From: CAVOJY01 sp963696405
GTDB lineage: Bacteria > Chloroflexota > Limnocylindria > Limnocylindrales > CSP1-4
Assembly (NCBI GenBank): GCA_963696405.1
Contig: CAVOJY010000002.1
Coordinates: forward strand, 1-64,000
Reading direction: 5' to 3'
DNA length: 64,000 nt
Shown here one piece after another: positions 53,468 to 61,993 of the stretch. The notes beneath the pieces were generated by a model that did no database searches, was not told the origin of the DNA, and saw only the letters and a program-made list of their open reading frames with translations. Numbering within the stretch: position 1 is the first letter of the stretch; every line of letters begins with the position of its first letter. A program made the translations under genes and the position numbers.

Positions 53468-54139
53468 ATGACGAAGCTGGCGACCACTCCTGACCGAACC
53501 CCAACACGCCGGCGGCCGCTCACCCGCGACCGGGTCCTGCGAGCCGCCGTCCGCCTGGCGGATGAAGGCGGCCTCGAGGCGGTGTCGATGCGCAAGCTTG
53601 GCCAGGTGCTCCGGGTCGAGGCGATGTCGCTGTACAAGCACGTGGCCAACAAGGACGACATCCTCGACGGCATCGCCGACCTGGTCACGAGCGACTTCGA
53701 GGTGCCTTCTATCGATGCCGACTGGAAGACGGCCATTCGGCGGAGTGCGATCTCAGCCCACCAGGTCCTCCTGCGCCACCCCTGGGCCAGCAGCCTGATC
53801 GAGTCGCGCCGCAACGCCGGTCCCGCGAGGCTGCGCTACCTCGACGCGGTGATCGGCGTCCTCGCTGGCGCGGGGTTCACGATGCCGATGGCCATTCGCG
53901 CGATCATGGCGCTGGACAGCCACACCTATGGCTTCGCGCTCCAGGAGCTGGCCTGGCCGTTCGACCTCGAGAACGCTCCGGAGCTGGCCGCGACCTTCGC
54001 GCGAGGTCTTCCCGCGAGCGAGTATCCGAACCTCCTCGCGATGGCTGAGATGCTGACGACCGCCCCGCACGGCGTTCCGGTCGATTTCGAGTTCGGGCTC
54101 GATCTGATCCTCGACGGCCTGGAGCGACTCCGGTCTTGA
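53468..54139 (+). CDS. TetR/AcrR-family repressor (TetR_C_1 type)
   Basis: A 223-residue protein. The helix-turn-helix reads LTRDRVLRAAVRLADEGGLE then AVSMRKLGQVLRVEAMSLYK and HVANKDDILDGIADLV. The C-terminal all-helical ligand domain contains HPWASSLIESRRNAGPARLR then YLDAVIGVLAGAGF and FEFGLDLILDGLERLRS. It probably represses itself and the divergent nitroreductase through the repeated operator between them. Intact. Confidence 0.9.
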   Translation: MTKLATTPDRTPTRRRPLTRDRVLRAAVRLADEGGLEAVSMRKLGQVLRVEAMSLYKHVANKDDILDGIADLVTSDFEVPSIDADWKTAIRRSAISAHQVLLRHPWASSLIESRRNAGPARLRYLDAVIGVLAGAGFTMPMAIRAIMALDSHTYGFALQELAWPFDLENAPELAATFARGLPASEYPNLLAMAEMLTTAPHGVPVDFEFGLDLILDGLERLRS

Positions 54140-54195
54140 CGTTCGAAGGCCCGCAGGTCGGGCGGGGAGGGGAGCGCTCTCAGTCTCGTACTCGC

Positions 54196-54729
54196 TCACG
54201 GGTGCTTGGCGATCATGCGACCTCGGCGCATGCCTTTGGCGAGCTCAGTCCTCAGCTCGCCGCTCTCTTCACGAGCGCGCGCGATCCTTGCCTCGTCGGC
54301 GGCGGTCAACTCCGTCAGGGCGAAGGAGGTCGGCCACATGGTGCCTTCGTCGAGGTTCGCCGAGTCGTTGAAGCCGAACGTCGCGTACCGCGCGTTGAAC
54401 TTGTGCGCGCTCTGGAAGAAGCAGACGACCTTGCCGTCCCTGGCATACGCGGGCATCCCGTACCAGGTCTTCGGCGAGAGGGCTGGCGCGCTGGCCTTGA
54501 TGATCGCATGGAGCCGCTCGGCCATGGCGCGATCCGGTTCCGGCATCTCGGCGATCTTCGCGAGCACGGCGCTTTCCCCGTCCGCCTTGTCCGCGCGCGG
54601 GCCGCGGCGCGCCTCCGCCTTCAGCTCCTGGGCGCGCTCCTTCATCGCGGCTCGTTCGTCGGCCGTCCATCCCTGGACCGGCTTGTCGATCGCGGTGGTG
54701 CTCTTGGCGGACTTCTGCGTGTCCTTCAT
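54196..54729 (-). CDS. DUF1801/YdhG-type protein
   Basis: ATG at 54729 follows GGGAGGAAG and gives a Lys/Ala-rich start (MKDTQKSAKSTTAIDKPVQG). The core shows ALSPKTWYGMPAYARDGKVV then CFFQSAHKFNARYATFGFND and LDEGTMWPTSFALTEL, the usual DUF1801-like pattern (YGMPAY, CFF..). Members have been called iron-chaperone-like but function is unsettled. The first ~60 residues form a charged helix (TADERAAMKERAQELKAEAR). The frame stays open to 54837 upstream. About 177 residues, intact. Confidence 0.75.
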   Translation of the reverse strand: MKDTQKSAKSTTAIDKPVQGWTADERAAMKERAQELKAEARRGPRADKADGESAVLAKIAEMPEPDRAMAERLHAIIKASAPALSPKTWYGMPAYARDGKVVCFFQSAHKFNARYATFGFNDSANLDEGTMWPTSFALTELTAADEARIARAREESGELRTELAKGMRRGRMIAKHP

Positions 54730-54910
54730 TGCAGGCTTCCTCCCCTGCGAGTCTTGATGGGGACCACCCTCATGCCAGGGGGCCGCCGCCGCGGCGCCTT
54801 CTCCAGGCAAGCCGTCGGGCAGCCGGGGAGCATACACGAGGCCACGCGCCGCGTCCGATCACTGCCGCGTGAGTCATCCCAGGGGCGCCATCGACGCCGG
54901 AGTCCTGCCT

Positions 54911-55086
54911 CTACAGCAGCCGCTCGAGAAGAGCCAAGCCCTCGGGGGTCCCGGTCCAGTGCCGGCGAAGCTGCTCGGCCCCGGTCCTCTTCCCGGCTCA
55001 CCTCAGAACAAGTGCAGTCACGATGAGGTCGTCGAGCGGTCCCACCACAGGGACGAACTCCGGGATGAGGTCGATTGGGCTGATGA
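54911..55086 (-). pseudogene. DUF1232 (YkvA-like) fragment with in-frame stop
   Basis: The minus strand reads ISPIDLIPEFVPVVGPLDDL then IVTALVLR, the DUF1232 signature. After an in-frame TGA at 54998 the same frame continues sensibly (GAEQLRRHWTGTPEGLALLE then RLL) to a stop at 54911. The N-terminal part of the domain is missing. It therefore appears to be a broken membrane-associated protein gene, or one hit by a sequence error. It lies directly behind a UbiE fragment. Confidence 0.6.
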
Positions 55087-55098
55087 TCCGGCGGCGGC

Positions 55099-55322
55099 TC
55101 AGCGCCGCGGAACCCTCCCGACGTGGAGGGTTACCGCCCCGAACGTCATGGGTCGCCAGGTGACGTCGACGAGGCCCGCGTCGCGCATGATCCCCGCGAC
55201 TCGATCCGGAGCCGGATACCCCTTCGTGCTCTCGACGAGGTACGCATAGTCTTCGCCCTTGCCGACGAGCCTCCCGATCAGAGGCACGATCCGGTCGAGT
55301 GCCCTGGTCCCGACGACGCTCT
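55099..55322 (-). pseudogene. UbiE/MenG methyltransferase, C-terminal remnant
   Basis: The last ~70 residues of a UbiE/COQ5-type methyltransferase are present: RALDRIVPLIGRLVGKGEDY then AYLVESTKGYPAPDRVAGIM and WRPMTFGAVTLHVGR. The SAM-binding N-terminal two-thirds (~160 residues) is absent, and a stop precedes the fragment at about 55322. It is probably a decayed copy, since quinone synthesis would need a full enzyme elsewhere. Confidence 0.65.
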
Positions 55323-55464
55323 ACCTGGGCTGACGCGCTGGCACACGGCCGGCCTCGCCGCCGGGAGCGTCGCTTGCCCACCGCTTGCGGCCCCACGAAC
55401 CGCTCCGGACGCCTCGGGTTGAGCCAGTCCGGCTGCGCCGAGCGGTGCGGTGCCGGGATGTCGC

Positions 55465-56322
55465 TCAGGAGCGAGGAGGACCGGCCTGGACTCGCTCACG
55501 CATCTGCGCCAAGGTGCCGCGCGAGGTGTTGATGCGCTCAACCCACCACGTGGCGCCGGCGTCGGCGAACGACCGGGCCGTGGCGGCGGCCGCGGCCGGA
55601 TCGCCGCCCGGGGTGATGCCGTGGACGAGCACGTCGAAGGGTTCCGCCGCGAGTCCGGCCACGGCGCGCTCCTCTGCGATCATCTCGCATAGGTCCCGAA
55701 TGTCGCCCGGGGAGAGCGGCGAGCCCGTTCCGTCTGGTGCGCGCCGCAGTGCCCACACGCCGTCCCAGCGCGCCGCCCTCCGCAGCGGGGCGCGGAGCGG
55801 CCACGTCGCGCCCACCCAGATCGGGATCCTCGGCTGCTGGACAGGCAGTGGCAGGAAGGTGGCGTCGTCGATGTGGTAGTGCGTGCCGTGGTAGGAGAAC
55901 GGCCGGCCGGTCCAGAGCCCTTCCATGATCGTCAGGCCTTCGTCCAGCATCGCCGCCCGTACCCGCAGGTCGCCTTCATCGCCGAACGCTGTGAACTCGC
56001 GGTCGCGCGACCCACTGCCCACCCCCATCGTCAGCCGCCCGCGGGAGAGATGGTCCAGGGTGACGGCCTCGCGGGCCACGTGCCACGGCCGTCGACGCGC
56101 CAGCGGCGTCACCATGGGCCCAAGGCGGATCCGTTCGGTGGCCAGGGCGATGGCCGCCAGCAGCAGCCACGCGTCGGCGTGCGGGTCTGCCGGGTCGCGC
56201 ATGATGTGGTCCCAGACCCACATGGCGTCCCAGCCCGCGGCTTCGGCGTCGCGGGCTATCTCCGCGGTCAGCAGCGGATCGGCGAAGTCGCCGAAGTTGG
56301 GGATGTCGATGGCATGTCGCAT
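55465..56322 (-). CDS. LLM-class (F420-type) luciferase-like oxidoreductase
   Basis: ATG at 56322 gives MRHAIDIPNFGDFADPLLTA then EIARDAEAAGWDAMWVWDHI, followed by RIRLGPMVTPLARRRPWHVA, the loop LSRGRLTMGVGSG and LWTGRPFSYHGTHYHIDDAT. This is the bacterial luciferase-like TIM barrel of F420- or FMN-dependent enzymes; the size (285 residues) and style suit the F420 subgroup. The substrate is unknown. The frame is open further upstream to 56451 but the residues there are not family-like. Intact; runs away from the lipoprotein gene. Confidence 0.85.
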   Translation of the reverse strand: MRHAIDIPNFGDFADPLLTAEIARDAEAAGWDAMWVWDHIMRDPADPHADAWLLLAAIALATERIRLGPMVTPLARRRPWHVAREAVTLDHLSRGRLTMGVGSGSRDREFTAFGDEGDLRVRAAMLDEGLTIMEGLWTGRPFSYHGTHYHIDDATFLPLPVQQPRIPIWVGATWPLRAPLRRAARWDGVWALRRAPDGTGSPLSPGDIRDLCEMIAEERAVAGLAAEPFDVLVHGITPGGDPAAAAATARSFADAGATWWVERINTSRGTLAQMRERVQAGPPRS

Positions 56323-56532
56323 GTGGCGCCCGTTCCTCCATTCGGCCGACGACGTTGTCGCCGGATTGTATGGGCCCGTCGTCAGCCGCGAATGAGGGCT
56401 GGGCCGCACCAGGGTGCTGACGCGGAGCCGCACCTGCCACGGGCCGCACAACGGTCACCGCTAAAATGATGTCCGGGGAGAGTCGCCGCGCCCGCTGGCT
56501 ATCGGCTGCGACGTCGCCTTGCTGAGGACGAA

Positions 56533-57135
56533 ATGTCCGTGCTGCAATCATCGATGAACCGCCCGGGCCGCGAGCGGGCTCGGTGCCCGATGCTCTCTGT
56601 CCTGCTCGTCGCCGTGCTCCTGGCGGCCTGCGGCGGCACTGCCAGCCCGGCCGCGTCCCTGCCGTCGAAGCAGCCCGGCCGCGTCCTGCCGTCAAGCAGC
56701 CCGGCCGCGTCGAACTCGGGGAGTGGGGCGTGCACGAGCGTCAACGTCCGCGCGACGGGCGGACAATGGGGCGCCGCCGCTGGCAGTCGCGGCGCGGACG
56801 TCAGCGTCGAGAACGCCGGCAGCTCCCCGTGCGTGCTGCCGGCCAGCCCCGCCGTCTCGCTCATCGACCCGGCGGGCTCCATCCTGCTCGCCAGCTCCCC
56901 CGGGCGCACCGGCCCGGGGCCGACGATCGGACCGGGCGAGACGATCGGCTTCTCGCTCGTCTTCAGCAACTGGTGCGATCAGTCGGTGAGCCTGCCCCTC
57001 CGCTTCCGGCTGGCCCTCGCGAGCGGCGAAATCGAGATCGCTGACCTCTCCGTGGCGACCTCCGATCAGCTGCCGCCGTGCAACGGCCCCGGACAGGCAT
57101 CCGTGCTTTCGGCCACCGAATGGGAGCCCCGCTGA
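56533..57135 (+). CDS. Lipoprotein with DUF4232-like domain
   Basis: A basic start, hydrophobic stretch and lipobox (LSVLLVAVLLAACGG) define a lipoprotein. A Ser/Pro/Ala-rich linker encoded by three GC-rich tandem units (from 56644, 56672 and 56698) follows. The ~130-residue exported domain has CTSVNVRATGGQWGAAAGSR, VENAGSSPCVLPASPAVSLI and NWCDQSVSLPLRFRLAL, with the two Cys pairs and the beta pattern of DUF4232-like domains. Role unknown; surface-exposed. The ATG at 56533 precedes a long N-region, and the Met at residue 20 (56590) is an alternative start. Convergent with the GH25 gene. Confidence 0.7.
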   Translation: MSVLQSSMNRPGRERARCPMLSVLLVAVLLAACGGTASPAASLPSKQPGRVLPSSSPAASNSGSGACTSVNVRATGGQWGAAAGSRGADVSVENAGSSPCVLPASPAVSLIDPAGSILLASSPGRTGPGPTIGPGETIGFSLVFSNWCDQSVSLPLRFRLALASGEIEIADLSVATSDQLPPCNGPGQASVLSATEWEPR

Positions 57136-57153
57136 GGCCGCTGCCCCGGTCGC

Positions 57154-58839
57154 CTACGGGACCCTGACCCTGACGATCGGCGAGAGCGACGCCAGGTTGT
57201 AGGGGGTCGCATTGGAGCGGACCCGGATGTACCACTCGCCGCTCCTGCTCCACGTCCACGAGAACGTCGTGGAGCCGTTCACGAGGGCCCTGGTGGCCGA
57301 CGTCCGGTAGACCCAGGCGCCACCCACCCGCTGGTAGATGAGAAACGAGGCTGTCTGTGCCCCGCTCGGGGCCCTGGGGCGGACGACCGCGGTGTAGGTG
57401 ATCCGTGCCCCACGCGCGATCGACTTCACCGAGCCGTAGTAGGGCTGGATCGAAGCCGAGTGATGGACGTTGACCGCGACTGATGAGCTGGTGGCGGGGC
57501 CGAGGTCGCTGGCGCCAGCAAAGACGGCCCGGAATTCGGTGTTGTACGGCGGTCCATAGGAGTAGGCCGCCGTCCCGGAGGCGTCGGTGGTCAGGTTGGC
57601 GATGGTGACCCACGTCGCGTCGGCTGGGCTGTGGCGCTGGATCTCAATCGAGCGGTTCGCCCCGAGGGGCTGCAGCCCGACGGTCAGCGTCACGTACTGC
57701 CTGTAGACGGTCCGGGACGCACTCGAAGTGAGACTCAGCGAGGGGTCCGGCGGTGCGGGCCCGCCGGGGTTCCCGCCGATCAGGACGGGGTTGAAGTCGG
57801 TCCCGGCGTAACGGTCGAGGTCAACCCGCCCGGTGATCCCGGGGACGGTGCCGTTGGACGTGTACTGCCAGAAGGTCCAGCCATTGCCGGCCCAGTTGGC
57901 GGCCGGGACGGACGGGGCGCCGGCGCTGGTCCAGTGGGCGATCCAGAGCACGGGGTACCCGGCCGTCGCGAACCAGGTGGTGTCGCCCATGGAGGTCTTC
58001 CAGAAGTTGGGCGACACGTAGATGACGCCGCGCACCCCCAGCCGCTCGTAGATCCTGTCGAGGTAGGCCTGGACCCACTCCTGGAGCGCCGCCGTCGGGA
58101 GGTCGCCGGACTCCTCGAGATCGAGGATCGGAAGAAGCTCTCCCGCGGCGGGCTGCGCCGTGTCGACGAAGTGGTCGGCCTCGGCTGCCGCGTCACCCGC
58201 AGTCGCGTCCGGGCGAGCGTAGTGGTAGGCACCCACGTACAGACCTGCCGCCTTGGCCTGCACTCGGTTCGCCGCGTAATCCCCGTCCACGAAGGAGGTG
58301 CCCTCGCTGGCCTTGATGTACGCGAACCGCTTGCCTGCGGCGGCCACGGCGGGCCAGTCGATCGTGCCCTGCCAGTGGCTGACGTCGATCCCCTCGATGA
58401 ACGTCTGGCCCGGCGTCGGCGTCGGCGTGATGCCAGGGGTCGGCGTCGGCGTTGCGGTCACGAACAGGCCCGTTGCGCCATAGAGGGATTCCACCCCGAA
58501 GAGCGAGGCGACGCTCGTGCCGCTCACCTCGCTGATCTGGTACCAGGTGTTGCCCGACACGGCGCCCGGGCAAGCCGCACTCCACTGGTCGCCCGTCACC
58601 GTCGCGACCACACCGACCTGGGTCCCGGACGAGATGCTCGTGGCGCTGCTGGCGCTCGTCGAAGGCCCTGTCCGGAGGTTCACCCCATCGCAGGCGGCGG
58701 CCATCGTGGTCGCCGCGACGGCGGCTCGAGGCCCCGAGAGAGCCAGGGTGGCGAACAGGAGGACGGCAGCGAGGATCGCGGGGCCGACCTGGCCGCGGGA
58801 CGCGGCGTGATGGGGGCGTGGAGTTCTCTCCGGTCGCAC
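57154..58839 (-). CDS. Secreted GH25 lysozyme with SH3 and Ig-like domains
   Basis: An intact 561-residue protein. A signal peptide (ILAAVLLFATLALSGPRAAV then AA) leads to an SH3b-like module (CDGVNLRTGPSTSASSATS ... WYQIS), a Thr/Pro linker (TPTPTPGITPTPTPG) and a GH25 domain starting GIDVSHWQGTIDWPAVAAAG, with catalytic acids in FAYIKASEGT, LLPILDLEESGD and WFATAGYPVLWIAHW. The C-terminal ~190 residues are two Ig/fibronectin-like units. It cuts the glycan of peptidoglycan outside the cell, for remodelling or attack on other bacteria. Ends 18 bases from the converging lipoprotein stop. Confidence 0.92.
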   Translation of the reverse strand: MRPERTPRPHHAASRGQVGPAILAAVLLFATLALSGPRAAVAATTMAAACDGVNLRTGPSTSASSATSISSGTQVGVVATVTGDQWSAACPGAVSGNTWYQISEVSGTSVASLFGVESLYGATGLFVTATPTPTPGITPTPTPGQTFIEGIDVSHWQGTIDWPAVAAAGKRFAYIKASEGTSFVDGDYAANRVQAKAAGLYVGAYHYARPDATAGDAAAEADHFVDTAQPAAGELLPILDLEESGDLPTAALQEWVQAYLDRIYERLGVRGVIYVSPNFWKTSMGDTTWFATAGYPVLWIAHWTSAGAPSVPAANWAGNGWTFWQYTSNGTVPGITGRVDLDRYAGTDFNPVLIGGNPGGPAPPDPSLSLTSSASRTVYRQYVTLTVGLQPLGANRSIEIQRHSPADATWVTIANLTTDASGTAAYSYGPPYNTEFRAVFAGASDLGPATSSSVAVNVHHSASIQPYYGSVKSIARGARITYTAVVRPRAPSGAQTASFLIYQRVGGAWVYRTSATRALVNGSTTFSWTWSRSGEWYIRVRSNATPYNLASLSPIVRVRVP

Positions 58840-59067
58840 GGTTTGCCTCGTTCGCTGGGGACCCCGAGTCCGTCCGAAGGCCGCGCGACCAGAACCGTCA
58901 ACTCAACAGGACCAGACCGCACCGACCCAGCTGGGGTCGCCAACCCAAGATACAGGACGGGCGCCAGTCATGGTCCACGGCTCACGGCCCGGAGCGTGCC
59001 TGGAGCCAGCGACAGCAGCCGCGTGCCATGGGCGGCCACCATTGCATGATCGTGTGCGGGGCCCTGC

Positions 59068-59508
59068 CTAGCCCTCGGCCATGCTCTTCAGTTTGCCCAG
59101 CATCTCCTTCACATGCCGCTCCGAGCTGCCCTTGGCCACGGCCCCCAGCACTTGGCCGACGACCCCGAAGGGCATGCCCACTTCCTCGGCGAAGGAGAAA
59201 CGGCTGCCCGACGGCGTCGGCTGGAGGGCCCACCTCTGCTCGTAGCTCTTGACCCCAGTCCCGGAGGTCATGCGGAAGGCGAGGACCTCGTTCTCCTTCC
59301 ACTCCGTGGCCTCGAAGTTGAGCTTCATGAGCGGGCCAACGGCCTTCTCCTCGACGTAGAAGCGGGTACCCGGACCGGCGTGCTGCTCGCCGCGGTACTC
59401 GAACTTGCGGAACGTGATGCACCACTTGAGGATGTTCTCCGGCTCGACCAGGAGCGGCCAGATCTTCCCCGGCGCCGCGCCGATCTCGACGGACTCATGC
59501 ACTTCCAT
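59068..59508 (-). CDS. SRPBCC/START-like ligand-binding protein
   Basis: ATG at 59508 gives MEVHESVEIGAAPGKIWPLL, the classic first strand of polyketide cyclase/SRPBCC proteins. It continues with FRKFEYRGEQHAGPGTRFYV, the strand block YEQRWALQPTPSGSRFSFAE and a long C-terminal helix (RHVKEMLGKLKSMAEG). About 146 residues forming a hydrophobic cavity. The ligand is unknown. Intact; followed on the same strand by nothing before the GH25 start 230 bases away. Confidence 0.8.
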   Translation of the reverse strand: MEVHESVEIGAAPGKIWPLLVEPENILKWCITFRKFEYRGEQHAGPGTRFYVEEKAVGPLMKLNFEATEWKENEVLAFRMTSGTGVKSYEQRWALQPTPSGSRFSFAEEVGMPFGVVGQVLGAVAKGSSERHVKEMLGKLKSMAEG

Positions 59509-59586
59509 GTCGACCTCTGCTACACACGGTGGCCGAGCCACCCGCTGCGACCGTTCTGCCGTCGCCGTCGGGGCCGGCCAGGGACC

Positions 59587-59943
59587 TCAGATCAGGTCGG
59601 CGATGGCCTCCTTCCAACTGGCCATCTGGCGGATCGCTCCATCGTCGACGGCGGCGTTGACGATGCCCACGCCATCAATGCAGGTGGCCGCCCGCATGCT
59701 CCGGCGCTGGAACTCCGGCGCCATGCTGAGCCGGCCCAGCTTCTCGGGAGCGCCCCGCAGGAGCGCGAAGCCGTTCAGGTCGCCTCCGTGGTAGCCAAGA
59801 GCCACGAACTCGAAGCTCTCGATCTCGCCCGCCGCCTGCAGCTCCTTCCAGTAGGCGACCGCGTCCTGGAACACTTTGTACGCGGCAGCTTCCTTGCCGG
59901 CTCGCGGGAAGCCCCAGCCGATGAACAACCCGTACTCCGCCAT
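59587..59943 (-). CDS. Hypothetical small cytosolic protein
   Basis: ATG at 59943 gives MAEYGLFIGWGFPRAGKEAA then AYKVFQDAVAYWKELQAAGE. The 118 residues have an alpha/beta pattern like ferredoxin-fold dimeric barrels (an initial strand with IGWGFPRAGKE, later SFEFVALGYHGGDLNGFALL). No family is recognised with confidence. It precedes the SRPBCC gene by 78 bases on the same strand, so the two may be co-transcribed. Confidence 0.6.
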   Translation of the reverse strand: MAEYGLFIGWGFPRAGKEAAAYKVFQDAVAYWKELQAAGEIESFEFVALGYHGGDLNGFALLRGAPEKLGRLSMAPEFQRRSMRAATCIDGVGIVNAAVDDGAIRQMASWKEAIADLI

Positions 59944-60242
59944 GACAAACCCCCACACGCTGTCTGCGGGTCGGGTTCGCCAGTGGCTCGGCGCGGTCCC
60001 GGCGGCCAGGATTTGGGCCGCGTGTCAGAGCCTCCCGTCTCGCGTCGGTATAGCGCGACCGTCGGGCATGTCAAGGCAGCGGATCGAGTTTCCGCGCCTG
60101 CGTGCGGCACGAGGACCCGAAACGGCGTCGGCGCGGCCCCCAATGGGGATCTGGTAGCTTGTTGGCGCGCACCCCAACTGCCGTGCGCGCCAGCCTACCT
60201 GTCGTCGCCGAGCGCCGCCCACCGCCTGAAGGAGGCAGCCGC

Positions 60243-60908
60243 ATGAACGAGGGAGGACCCGCGCTCGATCTTCGCGTGGTGGATGACGTGGCCGGCGCGG
60301 CGCTCGCGCTCTTCCTCGAGGTGCAGCCACGCACCCTGCTGCTGTCGGGGGGTGCCACGCCCGAGCCCTTCTACAGGCGCCTGGTGGGGCTGACCGACTA
60401 CCCCTGGGGTGAAGTCGAGCTGTTTCTCACCGACGAGCGCTGCGTCCCCGGCGATCACCGGGACTCGAACGGCGCCATGATCCAGGCGGCGCTCCTGGCC
60501 CACGTGCAGGCGACGTGGTACCCGATCGACGGTGCGCGCTGCAACGCCGAGGGCTATGAGCGGCGGCTCCGAGCGCGCTTCGGAGAGCGCCCGTGGTTCG
60601 ACCTGGCGGTCTACGGCTTGGGTTCGGACGGGCACGTGGCGTCGCTGTTCCCGGGCCGGCCGGAGCCGGAGATCACGAACAAGTACGCGGTCCGGGTTCC
60701 CGTCCCAGGGGCTGCGCCCCGGGTGCCCCGCGTCACGCTGACCCTGCCCGTCCTGTCGGCGGCGGCGGTCGGGGTCTTCCTGGTGACGGGACCGTCGAAG
60801 CGCGAGGCCCTCGGGCGGCTGATGAAGGGCGAGGACATCCCCGCATGTCGGGTGACGCCGCAGCGGGCGATCGTCATCGCCGACCGTGTCGCGGGGGAGG
60901 GGCTCTGA
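60243..60908 (+). CDS. pgl: 6-phosphogluconolactonase
   Basis: ATG at 60243 after AAGGAGGCAGCCGC. Family motifs are TLLLSGGATPEPFYRRL, VELFLTDERCVPGDHRDSN, LAVYGLGSDGHVASLFPG and FLVTGPSKREALGRLMKGE. The 221 residues match the DevB/Pgl family. The enzyme hydrolyses 6-phosphogluconolactone in the oxidative pentose phosphate pathway and precedes gnd, the next enzyme, by 60 bases. No zwf is seen here. Intact. Confidence 0.93.
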   Translation: MNEGGPALDLRVVDDVAGAALALFLEVQPRTLLLSGGATPEPFYRRLVGLTDYPWGEVELFLTDERCVPGDHRDSNGAMIQAALLAHVQATWYPIDGARCNAEGYERRLRARFGERPWFDLAVYGLGSDGHVASLFPGRPEPEITNKYAVRVPVPGAAPRVPRVTLTLPVLSAAAVGVFLVTGPSKREALGRLMKGEDIPACRVTPQRAIVIADRVAGEGL

Positions 60909-60968
60909 GCCTGGTCTCTGTCCGGGAGGCCGGGGCCGACCCGAGCCTCGGCTCGTGAGGTGACGGCG

Positions 60969-61985
60969 ATGCAGATCGGAATCGTGGGCCTTGGCCGCAT
61001 GGGCGCGAACATCACGCGGCGGCTCCTGCAGGACGGGCACGAGTGCGTGGTGTGGAACCGGAGCCCCGGTCCCGTTGCCCAGCTGGTGAGCGAGGGCGCG
61101 ATCGGAACGACCACGCTCGACGAGTTCGTCTCGCGCCTCTCGAAGCCCCGCGTGGCCTGGATCATGGTTCCAGCCGCCATCACCGGCGCGATGATCGAGG
61201 ACCTCGCCTCCCGCATGGAGTCCGGCGACACCGTCGTGGACGGCGGGAACAGCTACTACCGCGACGACATCGAGCGGGCGGCAGCGCTCCGGCCGCGGGG
61301 CATCCACTACCTCGACTGCGGGACGAGCGGCGGGGTCTGGGGGCTCGAGCGCGGGTACTGCCTCATGATCGGTGGCGAGGCGGAGACGGTCCGGCGCCTG
61401 GATCCGGTCTTCCGGTCGCTCGCTCCGGGGCTCGATGCGGCCGCACGCACGCCGGGACGGACGGGCGAACCGTCCGCCGAGGAGCTGGGCTACCTGCACT
61501 GCGGGCCCGCCGGCGCGGGGCACTTCGTGAAGATGGTCCACAACGGCATCGAGTACGGGGTCATGGCGGCCTACGCGGAGGGGCTCAACATCCTGGCGAA
61601 CGCCGATGCCGGATCGAAGCCCCGCGAAGCGGACGCCGAGACGACGCCGCTCCGCGACCCGGGCGCCTACGCCTACGACATCGACATCGCGGCGGTGTCC
61701 GAGGTGTGGCGGCGGGGCAGCGTGGTTGCCTCGTGGCTGCTTGACCTGACGGCGGCGGCGCTCGTCAAGGACCCGCGCCTCGGCGGGTTCTCCGGGCGCG
61801 TGTCCGACTCCGGGGAGGGGCGCTGGACCGTCCTCGCGGCCGTGGACGAGGGGGTCCCCGCGCCGGTGATCAGCGCCGCCCTCTACCAGCGGTTCTCTTC
61901 CCGCGATCTCGCCGACTTCGCCGACCGCGTCCTCTCCGCCATGCGCAAGGAGTTCGGCGGGCACGAGGAGCGGCCGGCAGGGTAG
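60969..61985 (+). CDS. gnd: 6-phosphogluconate dehydrogenase (decarboxylating), short form
   Basis: ATG at 60969 gives MQIGIVGLGRMGANITRRLL, the dinucleotide fold, then DTVVDGGNSYYRDDIERAAA, the substrate site GIHYLDCGTSGGVWGLERGY then CLMIGG, and catalytic Lys/Asn in GAGHFVKMVHNGIEYGVMAA. At 338 residues it is the short YqeC-type form rather than the ~470-residue form; the former is often NAD-linked. It converts 6-phosphogluconate to ribulose 5-phosphate and CO2. It follows pgl in an apparent operon. A GTG at 60960 in the same frame is an alternative start. Confidence 0.93.
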   Translation: MQIGIVGLGRMGANITRRLLQDGHECVVWNRSPGPVAQLVSEGAIGTTTLDEFVSRLSKPRVAWIMVPAAITGAMIEDLASRMESGDTVVDGGNSYYRDDIERAAALRPRGIHYLDCGTSGGVWGLERGYCLMIGGEAETVRRLDPVFRSLAPGLDAAARTPGRTGEPSAEELGYLHCGPAGAGHFVKMVHNGIEYGVMAAYAEGLNILANADAGSKPREADAETTPLRDPGAYAYDIDIAAVSEVWRRGSVVASWLLDLTAAALVKDPRLGGFSGRVSDSGEGRWTVLAAVDEGVPAPVISAALYQRFSSRDLADFADRVLSAMRKEFGGHEERPAG

Positions 61986-61993
61986 GGGTTCGC

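Noticed and set aside
54998..55000. In-frame TGA in the DUF1232 fragment as possible TGA recoding
   Set aside because: TGA works as a normal stop in neighbouring intact genes (for example pgl ends in TGA), and no selenocysteine context is visible; damage or sequence error is simpler.
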